Positions 1-5,200 of a DNA stretch of 5,943 bases are shown here, piece after piece. A program made the position numbers and the translations under genes. Each line of letters begins with the position of its first letter. The first letter of the stretch is position 1. The stretch is from Chitinophagaceae bacterium (GTDB lineage Bacteria > Bacteroidota > Bacteroidia > Chitinophagales > Chitinophagaceae): positions 1-5,943 of the forward strand of contig JANXWM010000618.1 in assembly GCA_025351145.1 (NCBI GenBank). Reading direction: 5' to 3'. The notes under the pieces were generated by a model that was not told the origin of the DNA, made no database searches, and saw only the letters and a program-made list of their open reading frames with translations.

Positions 1-514
1 AGGGCGAATCCAATGCTTCTGCCATATCATTGGCCTGCGCCAGCGTATTAATGGCTGAACGCGTATCAGCGTACATTGGGTGCAAAGGCTCTATCGTCAG
101 CTTCACCCCCGCCGCCGATGCGTCCGGAATTAAAGCCGCGATTCCATCGCGTATTTGCTTTCTTGATTCTTCCAAAGATTGCAATGGATCTGCACCGCAA
201 ACCAGCACGATCATTGATGTTCCGAGCATTGCAGCTTCTTCAATCGCTTTCCTGTTATCATCAATGGCAAGCTTGCTTTTATAAATATCTTTTGATGGAA
301 AAAATCCACCGCGACAAAGAGACAAAATACTCAGATCATGATCCCGTAACATGTTTCCGGTTGCTTTGATATTTCTTCCTTCAAGTGCATCACGCCAAAC
401 AGTAATGCCTTTAACACCAGCACCAGCAAAATGCTTTGCGCATTCCTCTATTTTCCACGGCTTTGTGGTGATCGTGTGAATACATAACCGTGCTAAATCA
501 TTTTTTGAATTCAT
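1..514 (-). CDS. Sugar phosphate isomerase/epimerase-like TIM-barrel protein (C-terminus cut by window edge)
   Basis: The reading frame starts at ATG 514-512 and is still open at the window edge, giving 171 visible residues. Members of this family (xylose isomerase-like TIM barrel, AP endonuclease family 2 fold, COG1082 type) are usually about 270-300 residues, so roughly 100 C-terminal residues are missing. The N-terminus resembles a first beta strand (LARLCIHTITTKPW, residues 7-20). The segment LTIEPLHPMYADTRSAI (139-155) is the family's typical core strand, with E142 as the likely metal ligand and H145 close by. No signal peptide is visible, so the protein is probably cytoplasmic. It overlaps the upstream GH88-type gene by ATGA and has no Shine-Dalgarno sequence of its own, which suggests translational coupling in one operon. 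Known members isomerise or epimerise sugars or sugar acids. The substrate here is unknown; a hydroxypyruvate isomerase-like or inosose-type enzyme is possible. The family call is firm and the reaction is inference. Confidence 0.88.
   Translation of the reverse strand, partial: MNSKNDLARLCIHTITTKPWKIEECAKHFAGAGVKGITVWRDALEGRNIKATGNMLRDHDLSILSLCRGGFFPSKDIYKSKLAIDDNRKAIEEAAMLGTSMIVLVCGADPLQSLEESRKQIRDGIAALIPDASAAGVKLTIEPLHPMYADTRSAINTLAQANDMAEALDSP
511..514 (-). promoter_or_regulatory. ATGA stop/start overlap (translational coupling site)
   Basis: On the minus strand, TGA (513-511) ends the GH88-type gene and ATG (514-512) starts the isomerase gene, sharing the four bases ATGA. The preceding bases encode the hydrolase C-terminus (YYTFFNIQ) and contain no Shine-Dalgarno-like sequence. 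Re-initiation by the terminating ribosome is therefore the likely route to translating the second gene. The overlap is seen directly; the coupling is inferred. Confidence 0.75.
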
Positions 515-1890
515 TGTATGTTGAAAAAAGTATAATAGGTTTCATTATTGATAATTCGCTGAAGATATAACGCCACTTCCCGTGCATGATAATCGCCCCA
601 CATACCCGATTCGCCATTGGGTATTTTGCTGCCTTCCGGTATATGATCCCATCCATTGGGACGATGGTAAACTGAGTGCAGCAACAAACCCTGATGCGTT
701 GGGTTTGTACTCATGTAAGGCGCATCAAAAATGGTATTCAAAATAGTTAAACCTGTTTGCCAATAACGTTTCCCATCCTGCTCCTCCCCTTTGCTTTGCA
801 AGTATCTTCCCAACCGTAGAAAGCCTTGCGCAGCAATGGCTGCAGCGGAACTGTCAACAGGCTCATGCTCATTAAAAGGATCAGCAGGTTTATTTAAATA
901 ATCTGTTATTAAATGAAGATTTGGTGCGCCGGCATCCCAGTAAGGAACGCCGTCAGTTGGTGTATTATCTATATAAAAATCGCAGGTAGCCCTTGCTGCT
1001 TTTAGCATAAAATCAAGAATATATTCTTTGTTGTATAAGCCTTCAAGTGATGATTCAGTAACAGTATCAAACCATTCAAGCTCTTCTGCAAATCCGCAGA
1101 TGGCCCAGGCAAGCCCTCTGGTCCATGTTGTAAAACCTGAATAGCCCTGCTGCGAATTAGGGCAACGAAAATTTCCATCTTTTATATTAAAAATACTTTC
1201 GTGTGCGGTGCGCCCCCACACATCATACACGTCGCGGTTAGCACCATAAAATATGGAGTACTTTGCGGTAGCTTCCAAATGCTGAACAGCACGTTCTAAC
1301 AAACTTATACGCTGATCACCTTCGCTTTGCAAAACATGCCCTAACAAATGACTAAGTATCAATGCACGAACAGAACGAACGGTATCTACAAACAGCGAAT
1401 GCGGCCCATTGAATGAATGAATAAAGCCGCCATCTTTAATGGTTGTCCAACGGCCTGCCTGAACGGCACCGGATATCTTTAAAGCCAGTTCATAAAAATT
1501 CTTTTCCCATTTATTTAAATCCATTTTGCCTTCTTGCATCAGGCGAAGCAGGTTGCCATATGTGCTCACATTATTAAAGCCATGATCGTGAACGCCTGTG
1601 TGGCTTACATGCGGCGCCATCGCTTCAACAGTTTTCTTTTTTGCATATTCAAGCAATGCGGTTTCACCGGTTGCATCGTATTGAAGAATAACAGAACCAT
1701 ATTGAAAACCCTGTGTCCATTCCGTCCAGCCACGCGTTGTGTAGAGTCCGCCTATTGTAAAAACAGGCGAGCCTTTTGAAGCGTCATAATTTGTTTCGAG
1801 CAGTTCAATTTTTTGTGCAGAAAGCTCCCAGAAGTTTTTAAGCTTAGCCTCAAGATCAGATGCCGTTATGCTTTCATGTATCTTAATCAT
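511..1890 (-). CDS. Glycoside hydrolase family 88-like protein (unsaturated glucuronyl hydrolase type)
   Basis: A complete 459-residue protein with the alpha/alpha-barrel signatures of GH88. These are EWTQGFQYG (57-65, matching the WTxGFxxG block), HDHGF (101-105), FVDTVRS (167-173), QQGYSGFTTWTRGLAWAICG (247-266, the QGY..W.RG.AWG hallmark), VPYWDAGAP (315-323), DSSAAAIAAQGFLRL (346-360) and MWGDYHAREV (430-439). By comparison with Bacillus unsaturated glucuronyl hydrolase (Asp88 and Asp149), D102 and D169 are the likely catalytic aspartates, with similar spacing. That family hydrates the 4,5-double bond of unsaturated uronyl residues left by polysaccharide lyases, releasing the sugar. No signal peptide or lipobox is present, so it should act in the cytoplasm on imported oligosaccharides. 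ATG 1890 is the first start after an in-frame TAA eight codons upstream, and it lacks a Shine-Dalgarno sequence, as is common in Bacteroidota. The isomerase gene follows with an ATGA overlap. The substrate is unknown. GH105 and N-acylglucosamine epimerase-like folds are related, but the motifs fit GH88 better. Confidence 0.88.
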   Translation of the reverse strand: MIKIHESITASDLEAKLKNFWELSAQKIELLETNYDASKGSPVFTIGGLYTTRGWTEWTQGFQYGSVILQYDATGETALLEYAKKKTVEAMAPHVSHTGVHDHGFNNVSTYGNLLRLMQEGKMDLNKWEKNFYELALKISGAVQAGRWTTIKDGGFIHSFNGPHSLFVDTVRSVRALILSHLLGHVLQSEGDQRISLLERAVQHLEATAKYSIFYGANRDVYDVWGRTAHESIFNIKDGNFRCPNSQQGYSGFTTWTRGLAWAICGFAEELEWFDTVTESSLEGLYNKEYILDFMLKAARATCDFYIDNTPTDGVPYWDAGAPNLHLITDYLNKPADPFNEHEPVDSSAAAIAAQGFLRLGRYLQSKGEEQDGKRYWQTGLTILNTIFDAPYMSTNPTHQGLLLHSVYHRPNGWDHIPEGSKIPNGESGMWGDYHAREVALYLQRIINNETYYTFFNIQ

Positions 1891-1971
1891 TGCAGATCGT
1901 TTAATGGCAAAATTTTATTTACAAAAAGTGATGGCCCAACACATTATAGCACACAATCAATCCAATGCTTA

Positions 1972-2001
1972 AAGTAAACGCATTTTTATGAATAAGTAAA
2001 C
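1972..2001. promoter_or_regulatory. 8-bp direct repeat, possible operator upstream of the GH88 operon
   Basis: The octamer AAGTAAAC occurs at 1972-1979 and again at 1994-2001, starts 22 bp apart, close to two turns of the helix. It lies 80-110 bp upstream of the GH88 start codon, where a regulator of a sugar-utilisation operon might bind two half-sites on one DNA face. The repeat is seen directly. An operator role is a guess, because an 8-bp A-rich repeat can arise by chance in A+T-rich intergenic DNA. Confidence 0.2.
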
Positions 2002-2059
2002 AGTATAGTGTAATTGTCGGGTGAGAAATTTATGAGCCTTACAGATGTGCTGCTATGAA

Positions 2060-2186
2060 GCTTTCGTTGCGTCGCACTCTTGTACTTTAGGAATGAAAGC
2101 AGCTTTACCGAAGCGTAGATTGAAGGGAGGTGATGTTTGTTGTTGAATAGCATAGCTGCAGTACAAGTGTGCGACGCAACAAAAGC
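2060..2186. repeat. REP/MITE-like long inverted repeat
   Basis: Two 26-base arms, 2060-2085 and 2161-2186, are inverted copies matching at 24 of 26 positions, with the 20-base core GTTGCGTCGCACTCTTGTAC on the left. The arms enclose about 75 bp. Within this interior GCAGCT (2099-2104) can pair with AGCTGC (2154-2159), extending the fold. On a minus-strand transcript one of the two arm mismatches becomes a G-U wobble, leaving 25 of 26 paired. The GC-rich core contrasts with the A+T-rich flanks. No transposase and no obvious target-site duplication are visible. It could be a REP-type intergenic repeat, a small non-autonomous mobile element, or a structured RNA or secondary terminator. The inverted repeat is certain; its class is inference. 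Confidence 0.75.
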
Positions 2187-2226
2187 CGGATGGATATTCT
2201 GCTGACCGGCCCAAAAAATTGGATTT

Positions 2227-2262
2227 AAAAAAAACCTGGAAGCTTAAAAGCTTCCAGGTTTT
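2227..2262 (-). terminator. Rho-independent terminator of the T9SS cargo gene
   Basis: A perfect 15-bp inverted repeat (2231-2245 and 2248-2262, stem AAAACCTGGAAGCTT) with a two-base AA spacer begins 11 bases beyond the TAA stop of the large minus-strand gene. On the minus strand it is followed by a run of eight T (2234-2227), partly overlapping the stem foot. This is the classic intrinsic terminator layout. On the plus strand the stem ends in TTTT then ATAATT, so weak activity in that direction is possible, but no plus-strand gene needs it. Confidence 0.92.
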
Positions 2263-2273
2263 ATAATTATCAT

Positions 2274-5200
2274 TTATTCTTTTACCAGTTTCAGCATCTT
2301 CATTTCTTTTCCATTATTCAGGGTTATCAGGTAAATGCCATTGGCAAATTTTTCTATTGGCAAATTCACCTGCTGATCTTTTACATTCAATGATTTCCAC
2401 AAAACCTTGCCGGAGATATCGGAAATAACAATTGTTACTCCGTTTTCATTTTTGCTAAAACGCAACGCTGCATTATTTTTGGCAGGATTGGGAAATACTA
2501 TTGCGCTAAAACCGTCCTGCACTTTTAATTCGTCGAAAATAGCTGGTGTATTTAAAACCGCTAATGATGCTGCTGTAGTAAAATTAGCACCTGCGGTGTA
2601 AGCACTTAATATAAGCGGATTGTTTTGGCATACAGTGGCCACCTGCCATTGATAAGCGGTTGCAGACAGCAGCGATGTGGCTGCATAAAAAGTATCGGTA
2701 AGCGTAACTGTTGTCCATGAAGCAGCGCCAACTTTCTGGTATTGTAACTGGTAACTTACGCCACAGGTTGCTGTATTCCACTTAAGTGTTGCTGTAGTAC
2801 CAGATGTTACTGTAGCTTTTAAACCCTTTGGTGCAGGGCATGCAGCATAAGTAACTTTTGTAACAGCCGATGTTGCACTGCAGCCGCTGGTATTGGTAAC
2901 CTTTGCAGTGTAAGAACCTGCGGCATTTACAACAATGCTTCGCGTAGTAGCACCATTACTCCATAAATAGCTGTTGGCAACAGATGAAGTAAGTGTGACT
3001 GTTGTACCAGGGCAAAGATTGGTAATTGGCCCGGAAGCTGTAACAGTTACAGTTGGTAGAGCATTTACAATAACTTTCGTTACAGGCGACGTTCCCGAAC
3101 AACCATTACTGGTTACAACAACACTGTAATTTCCTGCATTGGTTACAGTAATAGTTTTTGTAACAGCACCATTGCTCCATAAATAAGTGCCGTTTACAGA
3201 GCAGGTAAGTTTTACGTTACTTCCCTGGCAGAATGTAGTTGGTCCGGACGCGGTAATAGTTGGTTGCGGTATGGGGTTTACAGTAACTTTTGTAACAGCC
3301 GAAACACCCGCACAGCCATTGGAATTAGTAGCCTTTACATTGTAATTGCCGGAAGCATTTACCGTAATGCTTTGTGTTTTTGCTCCTGTGCTCCATAAAT
3401 AACTGCTGGCTGCTGACGCGGTAAGTACAACATTGCCCCCCTGGCAAAAAGTTACAGGCCCATTCGCAGAAATGGTGGGTACAGGTAATGGATTTACAGT
3501 AACGGTCGTTGCAGTTGAAGTGCCTGTACAACCTTCCGTACTATTAACTGTAACTGTATAATTACCTGATGTTTTTACTATAATGCTTTTTGTAGTAGCA
3601 CCGTTGCTCCACAGGTAATTTGTGTACCCATTGTTGGCAGTAAGTTTTACACTACCACCACTGCAAAAACTAAGCGGACCTGTAGCGATAATAATAGGTA
3701 CGGGCAATGCAATTACATTAACGAATGTTTGATTGGAAGTTCCTGTACAGCCATTTGCATTGGTTACTGAAACGCTGTAGTTGCCGGCAGTACTTACATC
3801 AATACTTTTGGTTGTGGCGCCATTGCTCCACAAATAACTGTTATAACCGTTATCTGCGGTAAGTGTAACAAAACTACCCTGGCAAAATACGGTAGGGCCG
3901 GATGCTGTAATGGTGGGTGTTGGTTGGGGGTTGGTTGTAACAGTTACCACAGCAGAATTGCCTTCGCAACCATTGGCATCGCCAACAGTTACATGATAGC
4001 TTCCGGCATTTGTTGCCAAATAATTTTGCTGGTACCAAACGGGCTGGTTAAAAGCATCGTACCAGGTGTAATAGCTGGCTGCAGAAGATGAAAGTGTTAC
4101 ACTTCCACCTACGCAAAAAGTTGTTGGCCCGTTTGCAGTAGTGGTGGGTGTTGGTAATGGATTTACTGTAACAGTAACAGGGGTTGCTGATGCGCTGCAA
4201 CCTGATGCATTGGTAATGGCAACTGAATAATTACCGGAGGTATTAACCAGAATATCTTGTGTAGTGGCACCGTTGCTCCATAAATAACTGCTTGCCGCAG
4301 ATGCAGAAAGTGTAACAGTTGCTCCCTGGCAAAAGCTGGTAAGCCCGTTTGGGGTAATTGTTGCAACCGGTAACGCATTTACAGTAACTGTTTTTACCGC
4401 AGAGGTTCCTTTGCAGCCATTACTATTAGTTACCGTAACTGAATAATTACCCGCAGTATTTACAATAATACTTTTTGTTGTAGCGCCATTGCTCCACAGG
4501 TAGCTACTTGCAGTTGACGATGTAAGTGTAACACTGCTACCCTGGCAAAAACTAAGCGGGCCACTTGCTGAAACAGTTGGTGTGGGTGTTGCATATACAG
4601 AAGCTATAATTTTATTACTTGTAGCTGTATTACCTGTTATGCAATCTGCATTACTGGTAAGCACACAACTAATGGTATCGCTATTATTAAGTGAGGTAAT
4701 GGACATAGTAGATCCTGTTGCCCAACTGATATTTACACCATTCTTTTTCCATTGATATTGAGGAACCGTGCCACCGTTTGTTATAGTAGCATTAAACACA
4801 TTAGGAGTGCCCGGGCAGGCTGCTGCTATGCTGGAAGTAATGGCAATGGTTGGGGTATTGTATAGTGTACATGCAGGCTTGGCAGGTAATGCAGTAACAA
4901 AGGGTTCTTCGCCATAAAAGTTGCCTGTAAAATATTCAAGGGCTTTTGCAATCATTACTGTTTTATCGGGAAAAATAAGTAATGCACTGGGCCTGTCCTG
5001 GCAACCGCCGCCGGTTTCAGTAATTTTTGTTGTTCCCGCATCAGTACCATCGGTTTGCCATATACCGTAATTGCTACTACCTGTTGCCCCCCATGTAACA
5101 TAATATAATAAACCATTTGCCTGGGTAATAGCGGTGGGGTAGCTGCCATCATACATGCTGTTGCTTCTTACTGTTGCGGTGCCTGCAGGTGTTGCATCTG

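Larger units (their letters stand above)
1891..2273. other. Intergenic region between the T9SS cargo gene and the GH88 operon
   Basis: No convincing coding region is present on either strand in these 383 bases. The segment holds the terminator of the large gene (2227-2262), a long inverted repeat (2060-2186) and an A+T-rich stretch (1891-2059) that must contain the promoter of the GH88-isomerase operon if the upstream terminator works. On the minus strand a TATAAT hexamer lies at 1948-1943, but I see no matching -35 box and no clear Bacteroidota-type TAnnTTTG / TTTG pair, so the promoter is not placed. Confidence 0.7.

Noticed and set aside
30..369. Two plus-strand frames (84 and 97 codons) near the left edge.
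   Set aside because: Both overlap the isomerase gene in antisense, and their products show no family resemblance. The minus-strand translation clearly fits a known fold.
1534..1779. An 81-codon plus-strand reading frame opposite the GH88-like gene.
   Set aside because: It lies wholly antisense to a well-supported enzyme gene, has no recognisable domain, and its composition is that of a reverse-strand shadow.
1943..1948. TATAAT hexamer on the minus strand, 53 bases upstream of the GH88 start codon, as a promoter -10 box.
   Set aside because: No -35 box lies at a usable distance, and Bacteroidota primary sigma factors prefer TAnnTTTG with an upstream TTTG. In A+T-rich DNA a single hexamer is weak evidence.
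2133..2150. A five-codon open frame (MFVVE) after a strong Shine-Dalgarno-like sequence in the repeat loop, as a leader peptide.
   Set aside because: It faces the plus strand with no plus-strand gene downstream, so an attenuation role is not supported. Only the motif itself is reported as a curiosity.
2847..4586. Regularly spaced repeats as a possible CRISPR array.
   Set aside because: The period is about 216 bp, the units are in-frame and protein-coding with a conserved cysteine pattern, and no short identical repeats with unique spacers occur.
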